Origin: Daphnia pulex
Taxonomy: Eukaryota > Arthropoda > Branchiopoda > Diplostraca > Daphniidae
DNA: 64,000 nt
NCBI RefSeq assembly: GCF_021134715.1
Contig: NC_060023.1
Span: forward strand, 3,782,001-3,846,000
Direction of reading: 5' to 3'
Position 1 is the first letter of the stretch. Each line of letters starts with the position of its first letter. Made by a program: the position numbers and the translations under genes. Shown here piece after piece: positions 12,194 through 24,559 of the stretch. The notes beneath the pieces are model-generated. The model made no database searches. It was not told the origin of the DNA and was given only the letters and a program-made list of their open reading frames with translations.

Positions 12194-13480
12194 TTATGGT
12201 GAAGGCTGAGTAGTAGGAGGCTCGTCGTCTTCATCGCGGTTGCCACGAATATGGCGAGAGATGATGGCTATTGAGCCCTCGATGGCCATGAGTCGGCACT
12301 TCCTCCGCAGACGCGTCCAAGCGGAGGGCTGAATTCCAAGGGTGGTGGCGACTGCATTTTTGGACGGTAGCCAGGAACCAAGTGCTCCGATGACGAAAGG
12401 GAGCGTGAGTCTAAGGCAGATGTATTTCTCCACCTTCCTGGCAAATCCAGCGTGGAGCGATTCAGGAGCGTCAAAGGTGATGGTGAGGTCGATGATGATG
12501 TTGGGAGTTAATGAGGTAACGACTATGTCCGGCCTGAGGGTGGAGTTTTCAAAAACTCTGTTGACGCGGGACGTGTGACCAGATCTGGTGATGGTCTTGA
12601 CTATCTCGGTCAGTACCGAGTCATGACGGCGGCCGATAGCTGGCAGGTTGTTGCGGCAGTGGCTGGTAACGTGGGAAGTGGACTCCACATCTTCCTTGCA
12701 TCTGCGGCATTTTGTGTTGGGAGCTGCCAGGCCAGGAGTGCCGAAGAGCGGCAGAATTCCAAGACGGTGTAGGAGGCTCCATTCGTCGAAGGAGAGCCTG
12801 GTGTGGCACGAAGTGAGCCGGGCGATGTCGTTTGAATTGTCCAGTATGAGTCCCCTTGCCACCCGGCCCTGGTGTTGGGCGTTGATGAGGGAGACGGTCC
12901 AGCGGTTCCTAATAACGGTGCGGAGGCCCCTGACGGCTTTGGCAGAAACACAGGAGATGTCATCAGCGGCAGTGGCTTGCCAGAGAATCCCTTCGTGATG
13001 TTCTGCGCAAGTTGGGCGCGCGCGGAGAGGCGGACGACAGGATCACGGCTATCGGGGAGTTTTAAGGCCCTGGCAATAATCCAGACGTCAGCATCTTTCT
13101 TCGGCTGGGAGGCAACCAGTTCACCTGCTCTGTGATCAGAGAAAAGGAAACCGTTATGGGCAGTATGAGGGACATTGGCCACCACTCGGAGGAATTCAGT
13201 GCAGCGGGTGTCAATTTCCTCGAGGGAACCATGGAGGACCCGCCTAGTGGCAAGATGATGGAAGAGCGACGGAAGTAAGTGTGCTCGGAAAACCTCCAGC
13301 TTCTGCCAGGGCGCCAAGTCTGAGTTGGCTAACTTGGTTAATTTATCGGGAAGATCGGAGACGGGGCGGAAAGTTAGACGAGTGCCCAGGGGAACACCGA
13401 GATAGCACTCGTAGTCCAGGAGCCAGCCTACAATGATGCCCATTTTCATTGGCAGAAGGTTTGAAGCTGGAATATGAAAG
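12194..13480 (-). mobile_element. R2-like LINE, C-terminal part (RT end, CCHC finger, restriction-like endonuclease)
   Basis: 3' portion of a non-LTR retrotransposon ORF. Reading from 13480 downward, one frame carries the end of the reverse transcriptase (YLGVPLG, then APWQKLEVFR). A frameshift near 12990 moves the coding into another frame. That frame has a CCHC cluster (CRRC, then HVTSHC) and the PD-D motif RPDIVV with DLTITFD, typical of the restriction-like endonuclease of R2/NeSL/R4-type LINEs. The frame ends at 12194. The RT core is missing here; an N-terminal RT piece lies at 20583-21075 on the same strand, beyond the inserted 6.6 kb element. The copy is dead. Confidence 0.8.
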
Positions 13481-13914
13481 AGGGGGGTGGGGGGAGTCTA
13501 AAAAGTCACGTCTGGTCCGCCAGAGTGGCCGCGTCTAAGCGTCACAGGTTGCCAAAGTCGGCGTGAATGGCAAAAAAAAAACACTTTCTTTGGCAAGAAA
13601 AAAAATTATGCCATTTGATAGAAATAATAATGATAAGTCTACTGCTACAAATCCAGACGTTTTACACGTCGCAAACATGAAACCAGACACGGTTTAAGAT
13701 AGGGGGTTTTGGTGAAATTTCACATATTTGTTGGCAGGTGTCATAAACATACCAAAAAATAATTCAAATCATGATCAACACAATGGCGTAAGACCAGACG
13801 TCATTAAAAGTCGTTTAAATAAGACCAGACGTTATTTTGTTGTTCACTTTGACAGATACGCCATAGATTTCCCATACGGCAACGCCGCAATCGTACGCGG
13901 CGATTTCAAATTTC
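13412..13914. repeat. Left inverted-repeat arm of the 6.6 kb element (TIR plus LINE-derived flank)
   Basis: Inverted match to 19749-20221. The inner 420 bp (13495-13914) is the terminal inverted repeat proper, beginning agtctaaaaagtcacg. The outer 83 bp (13412-13494) is LINE sequence. The word CCAGACGT or its complement recurs about five times in the TIR, as expected for transposase-binding sites. A roughly 24-bp insertion in this arm near 13711-13735 is absent from the other arm. Confidence 0.85.
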
Positions 13915-16900
13915 TCTATTTTGTTTCTATCATATCCGTATTTTTTATCTTATTAGCTACCTTGTCTTTACTAAATATTTATTTTAAGTGAAATATCCAA
14001 TAAAATGCAATTTTTGAATTCTTGGTTAACAGTTAATTTCTTGCACAAACAAATTGTTAAAAAAACGTAAAATAACAAAAAAAAGGGAAAAAGTATTGAT
14101 TAATCATTTTCTTCCTCGCTGGCTGAAGATTCGTCTTCATCTGACTCTTGCTCACTTTCTTCCTCATCTTCATGATCATCACCTTCTTCATCGTCATTTT
14201 TCTCTTCCGTAATTTCTGATTCGGTGGTTTTTTTTGTGCAAAACTTCTAGTGTTTGTGGAGCCCACTCACCCTCAAACCAGTGTAAAGAAAATCTTTTCT
14301 TCCCTTCGTCATCTTTGTTTATATTCCACCCACTCGTTTGTGGGGAAAACACCTTTGGATTAAGGGAAAATGCAAAATTCTATACAGAACAAATGCAATT
14401 GGCCCTGTTTATCTGTTTTCTTCAAGTACCGACTTGCACGGAGGTAATGCGCTACCATCTATGCCTTTCACTTTTGACATTGGCCGTTTGGATGTTGATT
14501 GATACACCCTTGTAAAAAGTTCCAGTCGGGCTTCATTAACAGTTGGCTTTTTCAACTGTCCTTTTTTGTTTTTAATTCCATACATCTCACAGACAAACAT
14601 TTCAATATTTGAAACGACTGTTTCATTGATTTCTTCACTGCACCCAAGAGAAGCGAAAGCTTCTTGGTAAACTTGGTTTTTTTCTAAGATGGCCAATGGC
14701 CTTATCTTCCCCTTTCTTGAGAATGCGGGGGTATGGTCACATCCTGTTAAACAGTGAAGACCAGTAAGCGCTTGACACATCAAAGGCCCAAGTTTAACTG
14801 CAAGTTTCGTGACGTTTATAAATCTCAAGGAATTGTTGGCTGACATTCCCACTTCAAGATAGGTTTGGCGCACGACGAATATTTTCATTATTTGCCAGAG
14901 CAATAACCAACACATCCGTATCGGAAGTCCGAATAACAACATTGGCAGGAGATGGAATTGTAGCTAGGTGGGCAACAATCTGAAACATAAATAGACAGAA
15001 AAATTGCCCATTTATATCCGGTACTCATTTGTTGCGTGAATGAAATACCTTCGTATCTGCTTCTTCATGTGAGCTTGACATGTTTTCTTCTGTAGACTTC
15101 ACAATTTTCCCATCAACGACTTTATAGCAGTAACAAGCAGAACCTTCTGTCATATACAGAGTTTTGTCATGCATGATCTCCGATAGAGACTCTTCTTCAA
15201 AAGCAGAGGTTAAAAAATTTAACAAATTCACGCTTGAAATTGTCATTCCGTAAAGTCTTCAGAAAATTTCCAGGTCTTCTTTGTTCCTTGCCAATGGTTC
15301 CTTATTCCACAGACCAATCGCCATCGCTTCGGCGATCACGTTCACAATCCTTGATCGACGGAGAAACTATGTGATCAAGGCAAAAGTGGATTTATTTCCC
15401 CTTGCAGCTGCAAAGTCTGATGAACAACACGCGTGCGATTGCCTCGTATGTCGAAGGAAGGTTATTAGACATTAAATAAAGGAAGAAGAATCCATCAATA
15501 ATATATGCGTCGATTTCTTGTGGAGCATCGCTGGTAATTCTTTTTTTCAAGTTCTTGTATAACACAGCTTTGTTCGTGCGGTTTATAGTGCCATCAAGGT
15601 TACAAAATACAAGTGGCACCGGAGTTAACGGATAAAGTCAGGAAAATTCCAATATCTAGTTTTCCCTTCAAGGAAATCATCAGGAGTTTTCTCATTAAGT
15701 CACGCTCCATTTTAATTTCTTCGATTACACCCTTTGTTGTTCTCTTCACTACAGCCCCGTCTTCTGCGAAAGAGGTAATCTTCTGCTTTTTGATTGGTTT
15801 TCAAATTCAGCTGGGTCACGAAGGCAACGCATAATGAAATCATTTATCGTATTTCCCCCCTTTTCTCTTATGTTTAAGAGAAAGGTTTGGGTTTCTGTTG
15901 ATGCGGATTTCCCAGTACTCAAATTGATAAGGTGATCACTGCAGTCGACATCGAAAGGGTTTTTGCATGAAGCTAGTAGCTCTGAAATATCCAAGAGTTG
16001 CTTGTGGTCTTTCCGAATTCTGCTGGGATGGGTTTCTTTCGCAACATCATCGTTTCTTTTCAAGTCTAATTTGTCCAGCAGATGAGAAACTAGCTGTGTG
16101 TGAAGGAAATGGCTCATAGCCCACCTTTGCCTGGCAGAAAGAGATTCGGTGAAATGTATAACACCTGCAGAATAAACGGGGTAATGAAATATAAATTTAT
16201 CTAGTATTCACACCCAGTTACCTTAAGACGAGCTTGCTGCATCAGCATTTATAGTTTGTTCCAGTGTAAGATTGATGGGAATTCGTGAGAACGACTTTGT
16301 TGTTCTCCTTATTGAAATAATTCCTTTTTCAAAATACTGCGTTATGCCGGGATGACTATCTTCCATCTTCATCATGTTATCGTGGAATCTACATGCACAA
16401 TTTTAAAAATAAAGAACTTACTTTAACAATAATGGGATAGTTCGTACCTCACGCCCCAACGAGCGTAGTTGTGATGATTGAACACGAAGAATAATTTATT
16501 AATTTCTGGGAGAAGATTAGTGTAGAGAGAAAAATCTCCTGTGCGTATGGCTCTTGTAAATTCATGGTATAGAGCGATGAGTTCTATGTAGATCAGCCAG
16601 TATTTGGCGGTTGCGCCGTGCCCATCGTTAGCCGTTGTATGTCGGTAGATCTGATATCTATAACATAATAATAATGACATCATTGCTCCACAACACACTT
16701 AAAAATGATACCTTTGAAAAATGTCATCAAATTCGGCGGAATCGACTGCAGTAATGGAGTTTCGTCCTTATCTGTCTTTTCCATTTGGCACAGTATTCTT
16801 CTGATTTGGTGTTCTACGGTAGAGTCATTTTCATGTTTTAGAAAGGATTTGAAATGGAGACTTTCAAGCGCCACAGCGAACAATAAATGAATGTGATTGC

Positions 16901-19900
16901 AACGGCTGTAATTTTTCCAGTTAAAAATCCATTCAGGGATCCTTCAGCCAGAACTCCGCTTTCCGTAAAAATATACGGACCCCCAGACTCGGCGATAAAT
17001 TTACCCACAGCTTTAAAGAATGATAGCTGAATGGGAAAGCCCCTAATTGGATAAATAGCTTGTTGAACCTTGGTCTTTCAGCAGCTTGAATTGACAAAGC
17101 TATTTTGGCTATGTCGAGGTCATACGTCACAGAAATATATTGTTGATCACATTCGTCCGCAATCCGAATTAACCTTTGCATTGTTTCCATAACAACATCA
17201 GCCCTAGTAGGAGAGGCGTTAATCTGGGGCAGGTAAAGGACTTGCTGTTGAGGGAGACAGGAGACTATCTTTCGGTGTTGATAAGGAGTGCCAACCTGTC
17301 CACATCGGTATGTTTGGAACTTCCATGGTCAATGACGCCATCCAAATTAAATCCAATTTGCGAGCGGTTTGTAAACTGCCTGGAATTAAAGCTCGTCTTT
17401 GATCTTCTAATGCAAGCATGGATTCAGTTAAAATCTTTGTTTTCTTGTGATATGGTTCCATTGTTTCGTTAATAACGTCGTAAGTTCTTCGTCGTCTCTT
17501 GGGTGGTACAATGTCATCTTCTTCGTAGCCTTCGGTCTCATCTTGCTCATTAAATAAATCTTCGTCATTATCCGGAATATTTTGCATGCCAATCCCCACA
17601 GTATCATGTAGAGTATTTTTTCCGGTTAAAGTTTCTACAAAGAGATCAAAATTGTCAAATGCCACACCAGTGTGGAGATCGGAACGGCGTTGCATTCCAT
17701 CGGGAATCATCCGTGATGGTTCACAAGCGTTAAAAGTTAGTTCCGTTTCGATTTCTTCTGTTGTCGTGTAACTTATACACTGTTCGTAACAATTAACAAC
17801 GTTTAGAACTTCGCGGTTGCCTGTAACGTATACAAAATTTAGCACATTGTAATTGGTATAAGTCAGTTGTTCAAAAAATATGTCATACCTGTCGCAGACT
17901 TTAAATACATTCCCAGTAAGAGATTTAAGCTTGGCTGGCTTAAATAATCCATTTGTGGCAGCGAAGATGGAATCATCGGCCAGTGATTTAATCCTTCTTG
18001 ACCTTTTTCCTCCTTTAAACAGTTTTGGAACGTTGATGTACACCTACAATTACAAGTTACACATAAACTACATTAAAAAGGTCCTCCAAGAACGTTTAAG
18101 CGGTGAAAAATTCACCACTTACCCGATATCAAACATTCGAAAAATTTCAGTAGCAGTTGTGGAGGCTGCACTTCTCCTTCTATGATGTGTTTCACTTTCA
18201 GTTTTTTGGGCAGAGGACTGCGAGGTGCGTTCATTAATAAATTTCTAAGTATAAAAGCCGCCTCTTTCACCTATAAAATGGTGTTGTATAAACGGGCAAA
18301 CAGCATTACATTTTCAATCAAATTATAACTTAATTTCCGCCGAGAAAAACATGTCAAATGACGTTAAAATAGCTTGCTCTGTGGACATTTCGGAAGAAAA
18401 TATAATTTTTCCAACACCTTTTGAAGGATGATTTACAGTCTTTAGTTTTTCACCGAAATGAGAGTTCAACTTCTCTACGATCAAATATCTTCTTTGCCTC
18501 GCAGCGTTGTGGTAATCCAATTTGTGTTCGCAAAGTAACTTGCGATACTGATTTGAGATATCACTTACGCGGTGAACTTCTATTTTTTCCAGTACGTGGG
18601 ATTGAACAAACTGAACTGTTGTTTCGAAAGCCTTTTCCGTTATTTCTCTTAACTTCAGCCGATTTGTTTGACTTTGACTTTCTTTTTTTTTAAGGAAGCC
18701 CTCGCGTCATAGGAATATTTCTTGCGGCAAGAGTTATGATACACTACTTCCTTACAAACAAATTCCAACGAAGATTCGGTATTTCCGATTTTTCTCAACA
18801 TTTCAACATCATCAAGAATTCGTGCTTCCTTTACAATACCAGCCTGTACAAAAATGAACGTGTAACGTGAAAGTTGGTTGGTTGGTTGAATGCGTTTGAT
18901 ATTTTTGAATACCTGAATTGTTTCTGTAGAACAAGTATAGAGAATTTCACATTTATTTTTTAGCTGCTTTCTGGACTTCCTGCAGAAGAGACACTTCTTT
19001 GAAAAGACACCAGTTCTTGTATTAACTGTGTGTTTCTTTTCCACATCTGAGAGCTCTGCTATGGCCAGGAGTGCTGATGTTTATAGCAGAGCGAGAGGTT
19101 CCTGATGTTGAAGGTTGATCTACAAAAAACATGGTTTCATATTACTAAATTAAAAGAAAGCAAGATTTTAGAAGCCAGGTACAACCTGGTTGACTGGAAT
19201 TTTGATTGGCAGCTTGATCGAGAAGATTTTGTTTTTAAAGAGCTGATATAGGACCTCTTTACTGGAAACAGATGTAAATATCTTGTAGCATGATGGGTGA
19301 TATCCTTGGCAGTTGTCAATAGATGTTGGAACTGTTATTTTACTGTATTTGGAGTTTTCACGAAATTTATAAACAAGCTGTGCATCTTGGCACTTTTTTA
19401 GTTGGTTTTCACCAAAAATCTTAATAGATTCTGAACAGTCAACAACGTGAATTACATACTGCCTCTCTAAAACTGCTGACGTCATGTTACATTTTATGAC
19501 TGTATTCTAATTTCTAATGCTACACGATAGAAGTTTACACTTTTAAAACATTGAACGAGCCTATGACTGAATAAAAACAACAAACTACAAATCACAGAGT
19601 AAATTCAAATAATGCCAATTTGTAACTAACGTTTTTCCGGTTGCCGGTAATCAATAATAATATTTTTAAAAAAAATCTATCTATAAATATCAACATCTTT
19701 ATTTTCATCAGTGATACCAGTACACACTACAGTGTCCTACTGAAATAAATTTGAAATCGTCGCGTACGATTGCGGCGTTGCCGTATGGGAAATCTATGGT
19801 GTATCTGTCAAAGTTAACAGCAAATAACGTCTGGTTTGATTAAAACGACTTTTAATGACGTCTGGTCTTACGACATTGTGTTGATCATTATTTGAACTAT

Positions 19901-20138
19901 TTTTGGTATGTTTATGACACCTGAAAACCCCCCATCTTTAACCGTGTCTGGTTTCATGTTTGCGACGTGTAAAACGTCTGGTTTTGTAGCAGTAGACTTA
20001 TCATTATTATTTCTATCAAATGGCATAAGTTTTTTTCTTGCCAAAGAAAGTGTTTTTTTTTGCCATTCACGCCGACTTTGGCAACCTGTGACGCTTAGAC
20101 GCGGCCACTCTGGCGGACCAGACGTGACTTTTTAGACT
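13495..20138 (-). mobile_element. 6.64 kb DNA transposon with long TIRs and a FEN/XPG-like nuclease gene
   Basis: Bounded by about 400 bp terminal inverted repeats starting agtctaaaaagtcacg. The interior is one minus-strand gene. It is inserted in a minus-strand R2-like LINE. The flanks are G/C tracts (ggggtggggg and ccccaccccc), so a target duplication cannot be read. The encoded protein belongs to a family I recognise from crustacean and cnidarian genomes, usually annotated as uncharacterised. An assignment to an Academ-type superfamily, some of which carry XPG-like nucleases, is a guess. I did not find a classical DDE signature. Confidence 0.75.
14100..19485 (-). pseudogene. Transposon-encoded multi-domain protein with FEN1/XPG-like nuclease domain, frameshifted
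   Basis: Minus-strand multi-exon gene. From the N-terminus: a Cys/His region (19485-19186, GYHPSCYKIF), a second one (about 19044-18655, CLFC and VYHNSCRKKY), then helical sequence (to 18323). An exon at 18270-18123 and a long exon (18043-17219) carry THTGVAFDNFDLFVETLTGK-type conserved sequence. A middle region (17190-16680, VTYDLDIAKIAL) follows, then NHHNYARWGVR (near 16440) and LTLEQTINADAAS (near 16250). The nuclease-like part shows IIDGFFFL (about 15500), SHEEADTKVF (about 15060), IRTSDTDVLVIA (about 14920) and LTGCDHTPAFSRKGKIRPL (about 14740). The tail is strongly acidic. The order D, EEAD, D-D and GCD mirrors FEN1/XPG metal ligands; that fold is my inference. Frameshifts near 18690 (an A run), 17255, 17035, 16905 and 14885 inactivate this copy. 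Confidence 0.75.
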
Positions 20139-20221
20139 CCCCCCACCCCCTTCTTTCATATTCCAGCTTCAGACTTTCTGCCAATGAAAATGGGCATCAT
20201 TGTAGGCTGGCTCCTGGACTA
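19749..20221. repeat. Right inverted-repeat arm of the 6.6 kb element (TIR plus inverted LINE flank)
   Basis: Reverse complement of 13412-13914. The TIR proper is 19749-20138, and the outer 83 bp (20139-20221) repeats the LINE segment of the left flank in inverted orientation. Divergence between arms is modest (scattered substitutions plus one indel), so the arms have aged since formation. Confidence 0.85.
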
Positions 20222-20582
20222 TCGCTCTCGCCCTCCTCCAAACCACGAAGAGGGGTGCCGTGTATGGTCGGATTAATTCTTCACTTCTGTCTCACAGTTC
20301 TGTTGAGACGTACGTCAAATCTCTACACCTTTCGAACGGGTCGGCTGGCATCCGGCTTTCTCTCTCTTTCGACTTGTCCCTTTGTTAGATACGGGCCGGC
20401 GTGGCACCCGACTCCCTGTCAGTCAAGTCCCTTGTAAACTGTCCTATATCTTTAAATTGTGGCAAAACTAGGAATACGGTATCGACGTGTGTTCCCTTTA
20501 AAACCCGTGTTTAGTCAGCTCTTTGTCTTAGCTTAAACTTAATCTTTCGATGCAGCGACGGCGGGGAGCCCTGACACAAGTA
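20222..20582. other. Unassigned insert between inverted LINE flank and LINE RT fragment, possible solo LTR
   Basis: About 360 bp that is not LINE coding sequence. On the minus strand it starts at the LINE break with TGTCAGGG, an LTR-like beginning, but I cannot place a matching CA end with a target duplication. Confidence 0.3.
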
Positions 20583-21075
20583 TGTCGCGCAGCTCATTCG
20601 GAATAGGAAGGCTTTCAAAGAGTTGGTGAAGGAAATCGTGGGGGAGCGAGCGGAATGCATTGGCCAGATCCAACAAGCAGATGGTGAGGTTGACTTTCTT
20701 GAGTTTTGCCTCTTCAATGGCCGACTCTAACAGCATCGTGTGTTCCTGGATTCCATGGACTCCCGGAAGGAAGCCTTTTTGCTCAGGTGAGAGCCAGTCG
20801 CAGTCGGTCGCCACTGTGGTGAGGCGAGAGGCGATGGAGCTGGAGAAGAGCTTGTAGATGGTGGAGAGAAGTGAGATGGGCCGGAAATTGGCGAAAAAAT
20901 AATCATCAGGAGAGCCCTTCTTGTAAACCTGAATGGTGCGTGCAGATTTCCAGCAAGCTGGGATGCCATATAGCCAAACCGCGGCGTACAGGATCTCCAA
21001 CAGCCGACCAGACGGATCGAAACGCAGAATTTCTTTGTATTCAACTCCATCGGCCCCACCTGAACTATATTTCAG
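20583..21075 (-). mobile_element. R2-like LINE, N-terminal reverse transcriptase fragment
   Basis: Minus-strand coding sequence beginning GADGVEYKEILRF (near 21062) and running through NFRPISLLSTIYKLF, LSPEQKGFLPG and LLDLANAFRSLPHDFL. These are RT blocks 0-3, with the first catalytic aspartate in LLDLANAF. It stops abruptly at about 20583, before the catalytic FADD/YADD block. With 12194-13480 it represents one LINE, or two copies, split by later events. Upstream of 21075 the frame degenerates. Confidence 0.75.
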
Positions 21076-21489
21076 GAAAATTCTCGCCAGGCATTTTCAA
21101 TTTTTTTTAGGGGCGCATAAAACTTTTAAATTTTGGTTTAAAACAAGTTACAAAATGGTCAGAATTGAAATTTAATTTAAAAGTTATTGGAGTTTAAACA
21201 TTATTTCTGAAAACAGGCCCTAGCGAGAGTATGTTAACTTCGTTTCGAAATATTTTTTTACATATAAATAGCTCTTGAGTTTGCGCATCTCGTGTAAAAT
21301 TTTCAACGAAAATTTGAAGAGATGTTTGTTGCAATAGCAGTAATGGATGCTGCAGCAGGTGTATGCAGGTATACAGTCCTCCGTGATAGTTTCTTGAACA
21401 GGAAAATAGCTCTCTATGTTTTAAGTTTAATTTGACGGAAGGGATACTACGGTGCTACCGTACCCCCAGTATTTTACGCCTTTTTCTCT
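21076..21489. other. No feature identified
   Basis: AT-rich sequence between LINE and Pao/BEL remnants; no coding resemblance. Confidence 0.4.
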
Positions 21490-21970
21490 TTTTCTTTCCT
21501 AAGTAATAGAAGAGAAGAATATAAAGATGGCCCAGATTTTTTATTGATACCGGAAGCGGCCTGGCCGCCACCGACTAACATTACCGAGTCAGCAAATGAC
21601 CACCCCGAAGTATCACTCGCGTAATGGATTGGTCCCATTTAAGTTCCAATTCCGCATCCCCTTATTGTGCTGATTCAAAGGTCATCCGACTTTATCCGAA
21701 TTAAGAGTCGTTGCCTGGCAGCTGCATTTCATTCGGAATTATTCTCTCTTGCAGATAAAAAAGATTTTATCCCTTTATCCCGATGGCTCACTGTTCCAGA
21801 TCTGAGTGACGCCCAAATATTGTTGATTCAGGTTGATTAGAATCATCATTTTGCAGTGGAGATTCGGTTTTTGCGAAAAGAAAAACCCGTTCCAGTCACC
21901 TCCAAGTTAGCCACATTGGCCCTTTTCATAAAAGCGTTCGGAATCATTCGGGTGGGCGACTGGTGTTAAG
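21490..21970 (+). mobile_element. Pao/BEL retrotransposon pol remnant
   Basis: One plus-strand frame with two in-frame stops carries the stretch between RNase H and integrase of Pao/BEL elements. It includes GPDFLLIPEAAWP, SRWLTVPDLSDAQILLIQ, HHFAVEIRFLRKEKPVP and LALFIKAFGIIRVG. The family normally continues with GGRL and the integrase zinc-binding domain, but here it breaks at 21970. Dead fragment. Confidence 0.75.
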
Positions 21971-23347
21971 ACTTGATGCGCTAGTTTGAAAGTCTGTATT
22001 AGAATAAGACGGAATACACGAGCGAATACCGGCACACTACACCCACGTCAGTTAACCTCACTCAGACTCCCCATCGCTCTCTCACGTCGGCTGCTATCCC
22101 GCAGCGTCACTCGTGGCCAAGTAATGGCTTTTTTCAGTTGAATGGCTAAGGCTAGTGAAACGCGACTTGCGCGACTGCGTTAGCTCTATTTTAGGTCTGA
22201 TTTTCAATTTTTTTGATTGATTTATCTCAGTTTCATTTGAAGTTAAAAAACGAAAAAGTAGAATTCCCCTTTTTTCCGCTCCCATCCCTTTGTTTTTTCG
22301 TTGGCGCGAGAGAGAAATTTATTGCCCGTGTTTGTCCCTACTTAATAACCAAATGGAAATTATTAGGAATTATTAAATAAATTGTTATGATGGCAAATTA
22401 TATGAAAGAACCAGTAATTATATTTAAAAAAAACTTTTTGAATAACATTTTTGGCAATAGTGTGATCCAGAATGAAAGAACACAAAAATGTTCTGCTTGA
22501 CTTAACAATAAAAAACATTCAAACAGTCACGACTTTATCCTCGAGATTCCGGCTTTAAGTTTTAACAGCAATTTCCCTTTTTATCTATCAAACAAGTTTT
22601 ATTCTGTGCTTTAATAATGTTGAAAAAGCGTATGTCAAATTTTAAATCGTTAATCAGTGGAAAAGAACAAAGAAGATGGAAGCCTAGCCTGCGGGATTTA
22701 ATTTTTTTAGATCAAACTTTTTTCCGAAAAGAGTCCGCCCTGATAACGTATGCGAGTTGCTGCGCTTTTTCCCTTAAAAAAAAACAAGTCGTAAACTAAT
22801 AACTACCGCAGGCTACCGTCAAAATGAATGAAAATTACACCCAATACTCAACTTTTTACGCTGATTCCAAATATGCATTCAGAATCAGCATAATATGTAC
22901 ACGCGTATGCGTTATCGACAGCCAAAGAATTTTTACTTCCGCGCGCTCTGCGGTTGGCGTTTTTACCCCTATTCGTACCTTATAAGACAAAGAAAGTTGC
23001 TCGATTTCCAATATGTTGTTGTCCTTTATATTGTCTATCTTTTTCACTAAATAAAACTATTTTTGATTAGGTATTTACCCCTAAATATAAATAAAACCAG
23101 CTTCTTTGCGGCTATTTGGCGCGAGCTGTACCAGATCGACAAAACGAAACGCTTACCTACATTTTCAGGTTTTATATTTTATTAATTCTGCTCCCACATG
23201 TCGCTTTACGCAAGCTTTTTTACCGTTAACTGTATGCTAATCTTGTATAATGCCCAAGTGATTCGATGTGACAACTAAGATTTAATTGCAAACTTCTGTT
23301 TATAAAAAAAAACGCAAATGCACACACATTCTTAGGTTGACAATATT
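21971..23347. other. No gene identified
   Basis: 1.4 kb without supported coding sequence. The first 130 bp could be LTR-derived, as it follows a Pao/BEL fragment directly, but no LTR boundary is visible. Confidence 0.4.
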
Positions 23348-23654
23348 CCCAGCTAGCATGTCTTTATTGGTAAAATATTTTTTTCCGACAATATTCTTCA
23401 ATCGATAACCCACATATTGGTATAATATTATATTATTACTTTGTTGCGACAAGGTGGCTGTTAAATTTTTTTGTTATTTTACAAATAAATGACTATTATC
23501 AAAGATGAATAAATTAATATAATTTTTTTTTATTTTCCCAATAACGGATCATTAAATAAGGAATACATCGTTTTCTATGAAAAAGCAATAGTCTTTTACA
23601 TTTACCACACGTTCAAAATCCCAAATGATTGGTTAGCTGCTACCTTTTTTGCCG

Positions 23655-23725
23655 AGAGTGGGTTTAAACCATCATCTTTTGAGTCATCAATCCAATGCTA
23701 TAACCACTACACCAGCAACGGAGAT
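23655..23725 (-). repeat. tRNA-like sequence (SINE head or tRNA pseudogene)
   Basis: On the minus strand an A-box-like GGTGTAGTGGTTATAGCAT is followed about 45 bp later by a B-box-like GGTTTAAACCC. It is the inverted relative of 24560-24630. No good cloverleaf forms, so it is not a functional tRNA. A further B-box-like GGTTCAAACCC lies on the minus strand near 23880. Confidence 0.45.
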
Positions 23726-24559
23726 GATAATAAAGTCCCGATGTGACCAGATGGATAGTGCATACTTACACATTGTCATGGTTATAGCCCAGCGTGAGCA
23801 AAATCGATTTAATAACATCAGTGTAGGAATTTATGATTATTGAGACTATTTGTTTCATAAGTCATTTGTTTGCTGAAATTGGGTTTGAACCAACCTCCAT
23901 AGAATTACCTATATAGATATATATTAATAGCAGTTTTAACATTTCATCTCCTTAACGTTTAAGATAAATTATATCACGTTAGCGTGAAGGTAGAGTTTTA
24001 ATTTCGAAGTACGTAAGTTAGTTGTTCGAGACTTGTGCAAGATTTGGATTTTAAGACAATTGGATTGTTCATTTAGGCAATTGTATGCAAAACTAACGAA
24101 TTGAATACGATATAAAACATTTCGGATTTTGAACGCATGTTAAATGTAAAAGACTATAGCTTTTTCATAAAAAAAGGATTTATTACTTTTTTAATGGTCC
24201 GTTATTGGGAAAATAACAAAAAGTAATATTGATTTATTCATCTTTCATAATAGTCATTCATTGGGAAAACAACAAAACAATTTAACAGCCACCTTGACGC
24301 AGCAAAGTAATAATCTAATATTATACCAATATGTGGGTTATCGACCGAAGAACATTCTCGGAAAACAATATTTAACATTACGGGACTAGACTTATCCCTT
24401 TTCTGGCCGTAGGGACATCCTTGGCGAGATCCTCTGGATCTGTCTATTGCCTGTCGGGACAAACCCCTATAGGGAATCACCTCTTAACCCTTGTTTACGT
24501 GGCTTCTAGAAGTTAAAAACTTTTATTGTTTCAAGTCGAAAAACATTTGTAATATCGCT

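Noticed and set aside
12342..13135. Several plus-strand open frames of 65-116 codons
   Set aside because: Shadows of the GC-richer minus-strand LINE ORF.
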